Part shown: positions 24,115-34,665 of the stretch, piece by piece
How positions within the stretch are numbered: the first letter of the stretch is position 1
Layout: each line of letters opens with the position of its first letter
Assembly: GCA_038380795.1 (NCBI GenBank)
Contig: CM076259.1
Coordinates: forward strand, 67,733,741-67,797,740
Reading direction: 5' to 3'
Origin: Pyrocephalus nanus
Lineage: Eukaryota; Chordata; Aves; Passeriformes; Tyrannidae
DNA length: 64,000 nucleotides
The notes under the pieces: generated by a model
Told to the model about the DNA's origin: nothing
The model's database searches: none
What the model saw: only the letters and a program-made list of their open reading frames with translations
Program-made: the position numbers and the translations under genes

Positions 24115-27100
24115 ATCAGAACCTCTACTGATAAGGTTATATTGTTGCTTTCCATGAGGCAGTACAAGCAAGAGATGCAGTATTTTGCATCTTAACAGAG
24201 GACTATATGCAAGGGCTGGACAAACTCTGTCCCTCTCAACTGACAGGAGCCAAGGGAGAGAGTTGGTGGGAAGAGAGATTTTTGATTGTCTAAAAAGAAA
24301 GAAGGAAGCATATGAGAGATTTTGGTGAAAAGATCTTTAACAAGAAATGATGCTAAGTGGCAGGAAGAAAGGATTAGAAGGGGAAGAAGCAGCTGGAGAT
24401 GATTTATTTCTTCAATATTCCAACTTTGGTTCCTTATCTCAGAATTTTTATTTCCTGAAAATCATCCCTTCAGAAATACTCCACCTCCCCAACCACTTAT
24501 CCTAACAGAATTCTTCCAAGCCAGTATTCACACTTGTTTTCCCCTGTTTATTTTTTATTCCATCTGCCACTTCTTATATTCTTTTTCCAGGAATCCCAGT
24601 GTTTCATTCCTTTGTTCTCAGTTTGTACACTTTCCTTCACTGAGTCCTTCACACAGTCCCTTTTCCACCCAATGACACTCTCACTTTGCATTCCTCTTCA
24701 GCTCTTTTTCCTATACTTCTTTCTCTCTATTGTTGTCTATTTTGAACACACTCTAGCCCCACTCACCTCAGCCTTTACCACTCAAAAGTTTTCTCTCTTA
24801 ACAGTTTTTTCTGTTCTTCACAAGCCTCTCTACTATCTTCAATTTATCCCATGGAAACTTCTTTGTTGCCTCTGTTATGCTTCACTCAAGCAATTTTTCT
24901 CTAGACCTATGATTTCTACTTTTTTTTTCTATTTATTTTGTTTTCTTCTGATATTTTCAGTAGAGGAATATAAAATTTCCCTGACTTTTGATAGCCAGAA
25001 ATATAAATTACAAACTCCTTTTTGGTGATTTCAAATGCTGTTGCCTCGGGAATGCAATACTTAAAACACAACAGGCATCACATCATAATGGACAGCCACT
25101 CATACATTATCATCCTTAGCAAAAGGCAAATACCTCTGTAAATACTACTTTGGCTACACATCTTCATCATGTTTCAAATCATCTGCAGCACAACAGTTTG
25201 TCTGTAGCATTTAACTTCTTTAATTTTATTCAGAATGTTGAGTGAAAGCTTGTATGCAGCAGGAGGTCATAGTTCATTATGACAGAATGCAGGAGAATAT
25301 TCATGTAGTCATGATTTTATTCCTGAACAGCATTTTCGTTTTCACTCTGGTCAGGAATATAAAAGCAGTGAAATCCTGTATGTACTACAACTAGGATAAG
25401 AACTATGCCACTGATTCTGTGGTTCAAGATACTGTCCAAAACTGAGTATTTCACAGCCTCTTCTATCTGAATTTGAGTTCCATTTCCTTTTTTTTTTTTT
25501 TCCTTTTTCTTTTAGGACACTAGGTTCTAATCTCTAAGTAGATTTTTTCTTCTCCTGCTTTGCAATTTACTTTCAAAGCACAACTCTCCAGTATGAGAAA
25601 ATCAGAGGCAGGAAACTAGACAGGGAGAAGCTCCACTAAAGCACAGATATTATGTACATATCAAGGTGATGGAGTAGGCACAACTGTTTATAAAAATGTG
25701 CAAAACAGATGTGCAAAAAAGGAGAAGAGTTTTTGATTTTTTGTTCAAAGTGCTTTATGTGCTGCTTTCTCTGAGCAGAGCTTGGCTTCCTCAGAAATGG
25801 AAGAAAACAAACAAGAATGGGAACCTTTGATGAGAGATATTTTACTCTCTGAAGCGTGATATTGCAGAGCGTGGGTGTTTCTGAAATTCTGTTAGTAGGC
25901 TGGAGCTAGTTTTCAATTCAAAGAGGAAAAAACCAGATGTATAAAATGTAAAAAGGAGGGAGTTTTACTTGTTTTATTGGACAGGTCCTGCAGGAAAGTA
26001 TACATGAGAGATCTAATAGGATTTACAGGTGTTAGGTTTTGGCTCTAAATTGTCTGATTGCATGGCAAACTCTTCAAGAAGAAATTCACACTATCACAGA
26101 GATGCCAATATGTGACCACAGCTCTAGGTGAAAAGTACTATTATGTTTTCATAATCCTAAACAGGTAACAAATAATAACAATCAAACAGCAAATGTAATT
26201 CTGTTTACTTTTTCATGTATTATTTGAGTTCATTTGAGCTTCTTTTTATTCTTTAACTTTCTGAACCTCCTTATTTTTCTACGCCCTCTCTGTTTTCAGA
26301 GCTTTACAGTGGAAAAAGTCATTGGCCAGAATAATTTCTGGATAATTACAATGATCAAACTGGACTGTAAACTGTCTTCCACAGATTTTTGCAGGCTTTG
26401 CTTTTCTCTGCTCTGAACCAGCAAAATTTTGGAGGCATCCATAGAGTTGGGGCTGCTTCTACTTCTGCTCTTACTCTGTGCATGCCGTAATCTCAGATCT
26501 TTTGAGAAAAAGCAAAGTACAGAAGGCAAAAGAGATAATGATAAGCCTCACACTCCTTATGGTTGCTAACAAGTGTCTTATTTAAACTTTAAGTTTGGTA
26601 GTAAGGGGGTACAGATGTACTGATTTTCCTGACTCCTCAGAATGGAGAGGATGCACCAACAGTTGCATGGTTGATTGAAGAGGCATCTGTGAAGCACTTC
26701 TGCTGCTGCTGAGCTGCACAGCTAAGCAAGCAATGCCAAAGAAGAGGCAGCAGGAGCTTTAGCCTCTGTTTCCTCTCTTCTGCTTCCCCCTCACCAGCCT
26801 TTGATGTCACCTTGTGTGGGATTGAACCAGCTGGCAGCGGGGGAAAAGGAACAGCTCATTACTTTAGTCAAGTATTAGATCCATTGAAAGGGTCAATTGC
26901 AAAAGGAAGGTTATTCTGCTGCCTATGACATGAAGCTGATATTATTAGCTGTTAATATTGCATGTTTCTTCTGAGTTTTGTTGTAAATGATAGCAATAAA
27001 ACTCCATGGCAAATAACTGCTTAAAAGACTTATTTGTACGATTTCAGAATCAATAAAAAGCATCAAATATTCTAAGGAGGGAAAGACAGTAAAATGATAG

Positions 27101-27828
27101 AGACCTCAAGAATCTGTTTATTTTAACTGTGCATAAAGAAATTGCCAACAAAGGCCTGAATTTATATTTCTTCAGTCTGTCCCACCAAAACTTGCTTATC
27201 TTGGAGCCTGGAAGCTGAAAAGAAAAAAGTGTTTGGAACAAGATTCAGAGAGTTTGAACTAAGGAGAAAAGCATCTGTACTTTCTGCTAACACACTGCAA
27301 AGGTGTACCAACCAATGTCTGGTTTCCAAATCTAGTGAAATAGGAACATACTATATGTTAAAATAAGAACTCCTGATCACTCTCTAAAGCTATTTATATT
27401 TTTCCATTTTAATATCCTATTTATAAATAGTGCTCAAAATTAGCATAAAAAATTCCCTGCACTCCCCAGTCAGCAGGTAGCAGACATTTCATGTCAGCTG
27501 TTTTATAAGGAATATAATTAGCAAGGCAAACTGTACAACTTCCAGTTTATTCATTTGCTGATGCTTATTCTGATTCATTTACAATTATGCCAGTAATTGG
27601 CATAACTGTTTAGATGTATTTGGAAAATGTCCAGAAGTGGATATCCTAATTATAGATTTATCCCAGTGGCAGATACTCACATTGCATAATAACTACTTTC
27701 TCCATTATCAGGAAGTGTTATGCAGACTCCTAAGGCAAAAGACCAGTGGACGCTGTGGTCTTTCAGATTATCGTGGATGGAATAGTGAAACTCAAAGGAG
27801 GTACAACTGCCTGTCCTCTGACAAGGTT
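24115..27828. other. Unique noncoding DNA with a pyrimidine-rich stretch
   Basis: No gene is recognised. The part at 24420-24960 is strongly CT-rich. It carries a 164-codon frame (24534-25028) that starts at a non-ATG codon and reads as Phe/Leu/Ser-rich low-complexity peptide, best explained by composition. The part at 26690-26850 is more GC-balanced, with CTG and CAG clusters. I cannot assign a function to it. Confidence 0.5.
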
Positions 27829-27850
27829 TGTAAGTAAAGTCCTCTCTGCG

Positions 27851-27871
27851 CTCCGTCTAGCAGGGACGGAG
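27851..27871 (-). other. Perfect hairpin in LTR U5
   Basis: CTCCGTC at 27851-27857 and GACGGAG at 27865-27871 form a perfect 7-bp stem with a 7-base loop. It lies in U5, near the LTR's outer edge. A structural role in the viral RNA is possible but not shown. Confidence 0.6.
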
Positions 27872-27948
27872 TTGCTGTGATGAGAGTCCCGGTGCAGGCA
27901 CACAGGAGAGAACCAAACAGCACGCCGGCAATCGGGAGGCAAAGTAGG

Positions 27949-27954
27949 TTTATT
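27949..27954 (-). terminator. LTR polyadenylation signal AATAAA
   Basis: The minus strand reads GAATAAACC. It sits only 14 bases downstream of the TATA-like box, so R would be very short. This compact arrangement resembles alpharetroviral LTRs, where the signal lies close to the cap site. Confidence 0.7.
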
Positions 27955-27968
27955 CAGCTTTCCTGCAG

Positions 27969-27976
27969 CTTATAAG
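27969..27976 (-). promoter_or_regulatory. LTR TATA-like box
   Basis: The palindromic CTTATAAG is the only good TATA match in the LTR, at a suitable distance upstream of AATAAA on the minus strand. If active, it would drive transcription leftwards into the low-coordinate flank. Confidence 0.6.
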
Positions 27977-28271
27977 GCTGCTTGGAGGAAGGGAGGGGCT
28001 TGGCTATTCGCTTAGCCAACGAGAGGGGATGGGAGGTTAGTTAACACCCAGCGGGAACCCAGGAACAGGGGAGAGACGGGTGAAACAACCAGTGGGGCTA
28101 GGGTAGGGGTGTAGGCTAGCTTTGTGGGCAGAACAAGCATGGTATTGCCCAGAGCGGCCACGTGTGAAGAAAGCAAAAGGGGTTTTTTACACACCATAGG
28201 GGATTTCGGCACAATAGGATTCACGACGCAGAGTTTCCTGTGCTGACTTCGGGAAACTGCACCCACATCAG

Positions 28272-28281
28272 TTTTTCCTCT
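28272..28281 (-). other. Polypurine tract of the ERV
   Basis: The minus strand reads AGAGGAAAAA immediately before the LTR edge, as expected of the plus-strand primer site. The env stop codon TAG (28280-28282) overlaps its start, so env ended directly at the tract. Confidence 0.7.
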
Positions 28282-28961
28282 AAAGATATTGCTTCGAGCG
28301 TGTGTAGTCAATGTTGTGTCCCACAATTCCTGTTTTTTTAGTTGATAATGAAGCACAGACTTGAGACACACTTTGCATCACAAGACTCTGAAGACACTTG
28401 ACTACACAGGGGAAAACACACAGAAGGATTATTAACACAAACAAACCTAAAAGTAAAAATAAAAAAAAAAAATTCAGGGGTGATGAAAGTCCTTCTAGAG
28501 ATATCCAACCAAACATATCGCTCCAGCTAACTTTGTTTGAGTTTTGCATTTGTTTGATGAGAGTGTGGAGTTCATTTATTTGGGAATGGATGGATTGAGA
28601 ATGGTCTGAGAAATATAAACAGCACAAACCTTCAAACTCACTACATCCATGTCCATTAGCTAATAACAGAAAATCTATTGCAGCTCTATTTTGCAAAGTA
28701 GCTTTCTCAATTTGTTGGGAATCCAGTAGAAGGTCTTCTAGTGATGCACTAGTTGCATTTGTCTCCTTGGCTAATCAACATTCTAAGCTCACAAGCAAGC
28801 TTAGGGCATGTGTTGTGCCCAGAGCTGGCATTAGAATAGTGCTCAACATATCTATATTGTGAGACCAGAAATGAAGGTTGGAGTCACAATCCTCTTTGAA
28901 TTTTGAGATTTGAGAAGGGGATGTTGGTGAGCTGGAGAGTGAGGGGCTACTTGAGGGACTG
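28280..28961 (-). pseudogene. ERV env, transmembrane subunit (decayed)
   Basis: The transmembrane subunit anchors the viral envelope and mediates membrane fusion. The longest open part (28280-28696, 138 codons counted from a TTG that reads Leu) begins at the conserved QNRAAID block. It contains the CX6CC motif as C18-SEFEGL-C25-C26. A hydrophobic membrane segment spans about residues 74-99, followed by a cytoplasmic tail of about 39 residues. The same frame continues upstream to about 28961 and includes an Ala/Leu-rich segment consistent with the fusion-peptide region. It is interrupted by an in-frame TGA at 28775-28777. No clear basic cleavage site is seen. The stop and the rearranged upstream part mean no complete envelope protein can be made. 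Confidence 0.85.
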
Positions 28962-29083
28962 TATTCCTACTGACTGGTATCTCACGCTTTATGATTTTTT
29001 TGGGGGGGATTATTAACTAGGGAAGGCAGTGCCTGCTGGAATAGGCTCCACACGATGTTACATTTAAGTGCCATTTACTTCTC
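28957..29083 (-). repeat. Duplicated env segment, copy A (with internal deletion)
   Basis: This 127-base stretch matches the two outer parts of copy B (29413-29488 and 29669-29714) at roughly 90 percent. It lacks the intervening ~180 bases (29489-29668) that encode the LICG/GGPC part of the surface subunit. It is the copy adjoining the transmembrane region. Confidence 0.85.
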
Positions 29084-29386
29084 CCCTCCTTTCTTATATA
29101 AAAATAGAAACAGTGGGCTGATGGATTCCTCGGAATAATTGTTAGGAGTTTCTAAAATGTTTTCAGGGTTTAGGGGTTTGGGGAAGCAAGGCACAACTTG
29201 ATTTTCATTTCTGTCAAGACCATTACACCATATGGAAAATTGATCTTGGAATTTGGACCATTTTTTAGGGGACCAAGGCATTGCGAGTAAACATGTTTTT
29301 AATGGGTTGGAAGGATCTGAAAGGCACAATGAATCAGTATTTAAAGAGCTAGGCAGGGAAAAGCACGTTTGTAGGCTCAGTTGCAA
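29075..29386 (-). pseudogene. ERV env, surface-subunit segment
   Basis: A 103-codon minus-strand frame starting at TTG rather than ATG. The block SLCLSDPSNPLKTCLLAMPW has the Cys and Pro spacing expected in the N-terminal or central part of a retroviral surface subunit. It lies downstream of the LICG/GGPC segment on the minus strand, which is the wrong order for an intact gene and fits a tandem duplication. It overlaps the preceding segment by about 10 bases in a different frame. Assignment rests on motif style and neighbourhood rather than alignment. Confidence 0.5.
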
Positions 29387-29628
29387 CCCAATCTGGTGGG
29401 AGAGGTGTGGGAGACTGTATTCTTACTGACTGGTATCTCATGCTTTATGATTTTTTGGGGGGGATTATTAACTAGGGAAAGCAATGCCTTTGCACGGTTA
29501 TAAAGCGTTTCTTGTCCAAAGGTGCAAGGTCCTCCAACTGCCACTTTAGGGATTGATTTCCATACCCAGAATCCACAGATAAGAAATAACCCTTTAGGGT
29601 ATTTTGACAGACAGTCAGGGAGATTCAA
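29377..29628 (-). pseudogene. ERV env, surface-subunit C-terminal segment
   Basis: An 83-codon frame containing GLFLICGFWVWKSIP followed by GGPCTFG, a pattern seen near the C-terminal part of gamma-type avian retroviral surface subunits. It starts at a non-ATG codon, so it is an internal fragment. A stop ends it just before the next env piece. It lies mostly within duplication copy B. Upstream of 29628 a neighbouring frame also reads env-like residues, which suggests a frameshift near the A-run around 29641-29646. Confidence 0.6.
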
Positions 29629-29714
29629 TTTTAAAGGGTATTTTTTCCTTGCACCAGAACTCAGAATTGGAATAGGCTCAATACGATGTTATGTTGAACT
29701 GCCATTTACTTCTC
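29413..29714 (-). repeat. Duplicated env segment, copy B (longer)
   Basis: Contains the ~180 bases missing from copy A. The recognisable match to copy A ends around 29714, where the ERV sequence also appears to stop. The simplest history is a tandem duplication of two adjacent surface-subunit pieces, followed by loss of the outermost part and a deletion inside copy A. Confidence 0.8.
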
Positions 29715-32700
29715 TTTTCATCTTCTTCTTTGAGACTCTAGGTGCTCAGAAAAGCAAAAGCCCTACCAACTCTAGTGCAAGTTATCATGGGCATTCCATT
29801 TTTGTCATGCACCTGTTCAAATACACCAGAAAAATCCAGTTCAAATGGAGCTTAAACCCCAGCCCTATGAATCAGATGCAAAGGGCAGTCCTCAGGCTCA
29901 TGGCAACTACATAAGGTAATGAGAACCTGCCAGCACTGGAAACTGTTCCATGAAGGAAGTGCCCCCAAAAGCACGAAGATCCAACTTTCAACTTCTCAGA
30001 TACTCATGTGCATCCCCAGATTTCTTCATGGGCAATGGGTCTTAGAACATAGAAGCACATCTGCTCCACAGCCTCAGCACTGGCCACAGTGCCTGCTCCA
30101 GCAGGCAGGCCATATACCTGCAGCAGTTACAGAGGAGGCAAAACCATCCCACAGCAGGAGAGAACACTGGGCACTAGAGGACTAAAGTTGTGCCTGCCCT
30201 AATGGTTGGGAATCTTTAACCTGCAGGCCGCTACACAACTCCTCTCATAACAGATAGATTAATGAACTGCATGTTAAAGACATGATGACTTTTACTTCTA
30301 GGTGTCTTCACTTCTGATTGTGACACAATCATAACTTTTAATGAAAGCTGAACTATTCTATGAAGAAAGGACTTAAATGAAATCTACTTCCTTTCAACCT
30401 TGGAGGATTAAAAATGTTCTTTAAAATACACCAACTACCTGTTCCACTGCAGTTTTTGCATAGTAAACTTAGAACTGTTTTCCCCACTAGATAAAATCTC
30501 TGAGTTGCTATTTCTACCAGAAGTAATTTCTAAAAAGTCAGGTTGAATGCAATATCTATCATCAGGCTATTGGACAGACCAATTCTCTCAGCTTAAAAGC
30601 AAAGTTAAAACATGATGGCTCTACATCCAAAGTGGCTCGTGGATGGCTTCTTTAGGACTTCCATGCCACGTCTCTACAGATGTTATCATGCCTAGGATAA
30701 TCACAAATGAGAGATAATGCACTTTGCATAATTTTTCTCATCTTATTCTGATATATCAACAGTGCTGCCAATTTTGCAATTATTAACATGTATTTGAGTG
30801 CTTTCTCATTAAACCAGAATATTTTTTACCATGCTAACACATTTCCATCCTTTCATTCTTTTTCATAGTGAATGAACTTTGTAAAATGAAGAAAAACATT
30901 TTCAACTTTGCCATCTTCAGAAAGAATAATTTTGCTTTCATGAGGCAGAAGAAAAAGCATTCGTTTTACATAATGCAGTGAACTAAAAAATGCAAGTATT
31001 GATATTTGACTCATCTGTAACTGAAAGCCAAAAGAAAACTTTAAAACTTGCTCTAACTTCACTTACATTCATCATGAAGAGTAAAACAAGGTTTCCATTG
31101 CATAGATGAAGCTATTTCTGCCTGCTATTTTTTGCCTCAGCTTCATTTCTTCAAACAACAATTGGGTTTATCCAAGTAAATTACTAACTCTGAATTCTGG
31201 CATACTTTGTCATCTTAAGACTGTCCCTGTTTTATAATTTCACACACAATGTAAATTACATATAACATCAATCATATGACAATGATCCCTAAGGTCTTTA
31301 GTAACATGTAAGACTAAACCATCTTGTAGACAAGAGCTCACAAAGTGCAATGGAAAAATTTGATTTTGACTGAAACATATTGAAGTCCACACTCGGAATG
31401 TATATCTGGTTAATGTGTTCTTTTTTATACACTGAAGTTCATCACTTAGGTTTGTTGATACATCACAGTTCCTCAGAAATAAACCATCAGAAAAAACTGA
31501 CCTTTATCTTCAAGGGGATAGGGTTTTGAAAAAGCTCACAGTCTTGCTCTATGTGTCATTATGATCTGTTAAAAGGTATAGAGGATGAATTGCAGAGATT
31601 GTTGAGACTGCAACAATAGTTGATTAAGGAAATTATTAACCAGCTTTTTCAAGACACTAGTTGTCCAGAACCATAGAGCAAGTAGAGAAAAGGGTTAATA
31701 CTCAAAATAAAGCCACCATCGACATGGGTCTTATCTCTATTGTAATTTATAACACTCCTTTTGGACTTTCAATTTCCAATCTCTAGCTTGGGAGAGATAG
31801 GGTCTTGCTGCAATTTCTGTGTGCCTTTCTTTGGAAGGCTTATTTCAGCTGCTCCTGAAAAACCCACTGAAGCATAAATCTTATCCTTTTAGTTGGAACC
31901 AAACAGCATTGTCCCCACTGATTTATCTTCTGTTTCTTTCCTCCAGCCGTCTCCACTGATTTACTTCTGTGCCTTTAGGATAATATCACAAAAGTAAATT
32001 GACATACACACGAACAAAAATATATTTAACTGTCTTTTTCCCTGCTCCAGGATCCATTTAAGTGCCCACAGAAATTCTTATTGAGGGACCCCAGCACCAG
32101 GTGTCATCTTGCCCCAATTTCACCATTATTTTGTCTGTCTACCTTGTCTCAGTGTGTGTATTTTTTCCTCATAAACTAGACAGAGTTTAACACTCTATCA
32201 CTATTCAACACTGGACACAGTTTTTTGAGGCTAGATTTGAGTCTTGTCTAGTATTATAATTGATAAGCAATATCTTTTCACGCCACCAAATTTTAGGAAG
32301 AAGTGTGTAATGCAATGTTATCAGTGAGAAATTGTATTTACATTTTATAAAACCAGCTAAAGGGAACACTTAGGAGCATTATGAAAATTACAAATAGAGA
32401 AAACATTATGCTCCTCATTTATAAAAAGATTAAACAAAGCAGTTAAGGGTTATACCTGTCTCTCTGTCCCTAAGAGGCTGTTGATCTAAATGGAATAATC
32501 TTTTCTATTATTACAATTATTTTATTATATTGAGCTGTATTTCAGCCTGTTATGGAATGTCAATTACTATGCCACAGATAATTCATATTCTAATGAATTT
32601 CATTCTGTCTTAGGAATTTTGGTCTGGAATTGGCATCTTCCTTATTTCTTATTTTTGATTTATTCTGAAATTATATTACAAAAGAGTCTCTTTTAGGAGT

Positions 32701-33552
32701 TTACCCATGTGAATGTGGTAAGCACATGTGAATGCACCTATCTCTTCCAGTGAATACCTAATTCTTCAGGAGAGACTTTTCTTTCAAAAAATGAAAACAA
32801 GTGATTTGTACTTGATAGTCCTATGTCTTTCACTGTCTCACTTTCACTTTTTCCTACTATTGCAGTACAATCCTGAAGGTAAAAATGAGACATCTGTAAG
32901 AGTAAATTTGGCAGTCATTTCAAAATTCTGGCTTCTCTCAAGAAACTTGTGGAAGAAAACTAGAGTGGCACCAGAGCTGGAGGAGCTGATAGATGCACTA
33001 CATTGCCCTGGGAAAGTAGTGTAAAAGCTTAACGCTTCATAGGTTTGGCAAGAAGAACTAGCTTTGCAGATAATTAATGGCAATATACTTAGCATATCAG
33101 CTAAAGTCACTGTTTAGTTTGCTCTTCCATTCTCTATAGTTAGCACAGGTAACCATAGAAGCAAGACAAAAGCTAGAAGCAACTGCTAGGACTCCCCAGC
33201 TCAGGCAATATGCTTCAGTGATTCTGACTTCCTTAAAGCAACATTATATAGTGCTTTGGACCTTATTGATTCACAGATATAGTTAGCAAAGAATTACAGG
33301 TCCAAAAGAACAGAATATACATAACAGCAGTTGTGGCTTTGCCCAGGACTCCATAGATCTAATTATTCTTGCACCTATCTTGATCAAAATAGAGCTGTTT
33401 AGGCCAAATTAGACAAAATTACAAATCCAAAGTAATCTGTTACGTATTCTTTTTCTTCAGAATTGAAAACAAATCTCTTAGTTTGCTTTCATTTAAATAA
33501 TATTCTTTTATTTTTAATTTTTTGTGTGACTATATCCATTTCTTTTTTATTT
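29715..33552. other. Noncoding DNA beyond the ERV
   Basis: No retroviral gag or pol, LTR or gene is recognised. Two adjacent plus-strand frames (29522-29914, 29919-30185) have no known domain, and the first overlaps the ERV antisense. The region 29920-30240 is somewhat GC-richer, and I cannot assign it. The rest is AT-rich unique sequence. Confidence 0.5.
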
Positions 33553-34498
33553 CACAGAATCACAGAACATGCTGAGTTGGAAATGACCCATAAGGATTAT
33601 TGAGTCCAACTCAAATGTGCACAGGACCATCCCCAAGAGTCACACCATGTGCCTGAGATATGGTCCAAACGTTTCTTGAACTCAGGCAGGCTGTGACCAC
33701 TTCCCTGGAGAGCCTGTTCCAGTACCCAACTACCCTCTGGGTGAAGAACATTCTACTAATATCGGACCTAAACCTCCACTGAAACAACTTCAGGCCATTC
33801 CCTTGGGTCCTGTCACTGGTCACCACAGAGAAGAGATCAGTGTCTGCCCCTCCCCTTCCCCTCACGAGGAAGCTGTAGACTGCAACGAGGTCTCCCCTCA
33901 TTCTCCTCTTCTCCAGGCTAAACAGACCAAATGCCCTCAGCTGCTCCTCATACGGCTTCCCCTTCACCACCTTCCTTGTCCTCCCTTGGACACTTTCTAA
34001 TAGCTTAATATCTTTCTTACATTGCAATGCCCAAAACCGCACACAATATTAAAGGTGAGGCAGCCCCAGTGCAGAGCAGAACGGGACAATCCTCTCCCGC
34101 AGCTGGCTGGTGATGCTTTGTCTGATGGCCCCCAGGACATGGTTGGCCCTCCTGGCTGTCAGGGCACTGCTGACTCAGATTCAACTTGCTGTTGACCAGA
34201 ACCTCCAGGGCCCTTTCCATGGCACTGCTTTCCAGCATCTCATTCTCAGTCTTTAAGAAATCCAGGGCTGCCACATCCCAGGTGCAGAATCCATCACTTC
34301 ATATGGTTGGTGATTGCCAAGACCTCTGATTTGTTGGGGTCTCTCTGCAGGGCCTCCCTGCTACCGCGGGACTCTACAGCTCCTCCCAGTTTTGTGTCAT
34401 CTGCAAACTTGCTTAGTATGCCTTTCAGTCCTGGATCCAATTCATTTATACAGAAGAGAACAGGGCCTAAGATGGAGCTCTGCTCTCTACCAGGAAGG
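33553..34498 (-). mobile_element. CR1 LINE, minus strand, about 0.95 kb
   Basis: The plus-strand start CACAGAATCACAGAA is the complement of a CR1 3' tail, so the element reads right to left. At its 5' side (34294-34490) the frame encodes the reverse transcriptase catalytic region, with GPVLF and FADDTKLGG. The mid part (34017-34274) gives the ENEMLESSAMERALEVLVNSKL block. The distal part (33611-34042) gives the ORF2 C-terminus, with [13 protein letters not shown] and [13 protein letters not shown]. Frames shift between these parts, so the copy is inactive. It is 5'-truncated at a long A tract. The subfamily seems to differ from those at 23419 and 35545 by its 3' UTR. Confidence 0.95.

Positions 34499-34564
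<66 letters not shown>
34499..34564 (+). repeat. Perfect A homopolymer, 66 bases
   Basis: An uninterrupted A tract directly at the 5' edge of the minus-strand CR1. It creates artefactual poly-Lys and poly-Phe frames on the two strands. CR1 does not use a poly(A) tail, so this tract is not explained by the CR1 itself. Confidence 0.95.
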
Positions 34565-34566
<2 letters not shown>

Positions 34567-34665
34567 AACCAAACAAACAAACAAAAAAACCCAAGAAAAA
34601 AACAAACCAAACCAAACCAAACCAAACCAAAACACCAAAACAACAAAAACCCACAACAGAACCAA
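34565..34665 (+). repeat. C/A-rich simple repeat: (CAAA)n and (CCAAA)n
   Basis: Follows directly on the A tract. It starts with CAAA units near 34574-34584 and continues with five or so perfect CCAAA units near 34604-34630, then decays into CAAAA variants. The whole 34499-34665 block is one compound low-complexity tract. Confidence 0.9.

Larger units (their letters stand above)
27829..28270 (-). repeat. ERV 3' LTR, about 440 bp
   Basis: The plus-strand edge TGTAAGTAAAG (27829) pairs imperfectly with minus-strand TGTGGGTGCAG, whose inner edge is at 28267. An alternative inner edge at 28270 would start TGATG. U3 occupies the high-coordinate side. A TATA-like CTTATAAG and an AATAAA signal lie close together, followed by about 110 bases of R/U5. 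The LTR is GC-richer and more CpG-rich than flanking DNA. A 119-codon minus-strand frame across it (28012-28371) is not in the env frame and is incidental. Confidence 0.85.
27829..29714 (-). mobile_element. Endogenous retrovirus remnant: env pieces plus 3' LTR
   Basis: Reading on the minus strand, the order is surface-subunit env pieces, transmembrane-subunit env, polypurine tract, and one LTR. No gag, pol, primer-binding site or 5' LTR is visible within the recognisable sequence, which ends near 29714. The insertion is therefore 5'-truncated or was rearranged later. The transmembrane protein is of the gamma-type class with a CX6CC motif, which in birds occurs in alpharetrovirus-like and other ERVs. 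I do not assign a genus. Env is interrupted by a stop, frame changes and an internal duplication. CpG density in the LTR is well above that of the neighbourhood, suggesting a relatively young insertion. Confidence 0.85.

Noticed and set aside
24534..25028. 164-codon Phe/Leu/Ser-rich frame that could suggest a membrane protein
   Set aside because: It starts at a non-ATG codon and lies in a CT-rich tract where stops are rare and hydrophobic codons are favoured.
28012..28371. 119-codon minus-strand frame across the ERV LTR
   Set aside because: Not in the env frame, spans the polypurine tract and LTR, and has no retroviral motif.
30186..30240. Resemblance to a hAT-type transposon end (GGTTGGGAATCTTTAACCTG)
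   Set aside because: Only about 35 bases look similar, no inverted partner or target duplication was found, and it may be coincidence.
34499..34564. Poly(A) tail of a processed pseudogene
   Set aside because: The sequence upstream on the plus strand is antisense CR1, not an mRNA copy.
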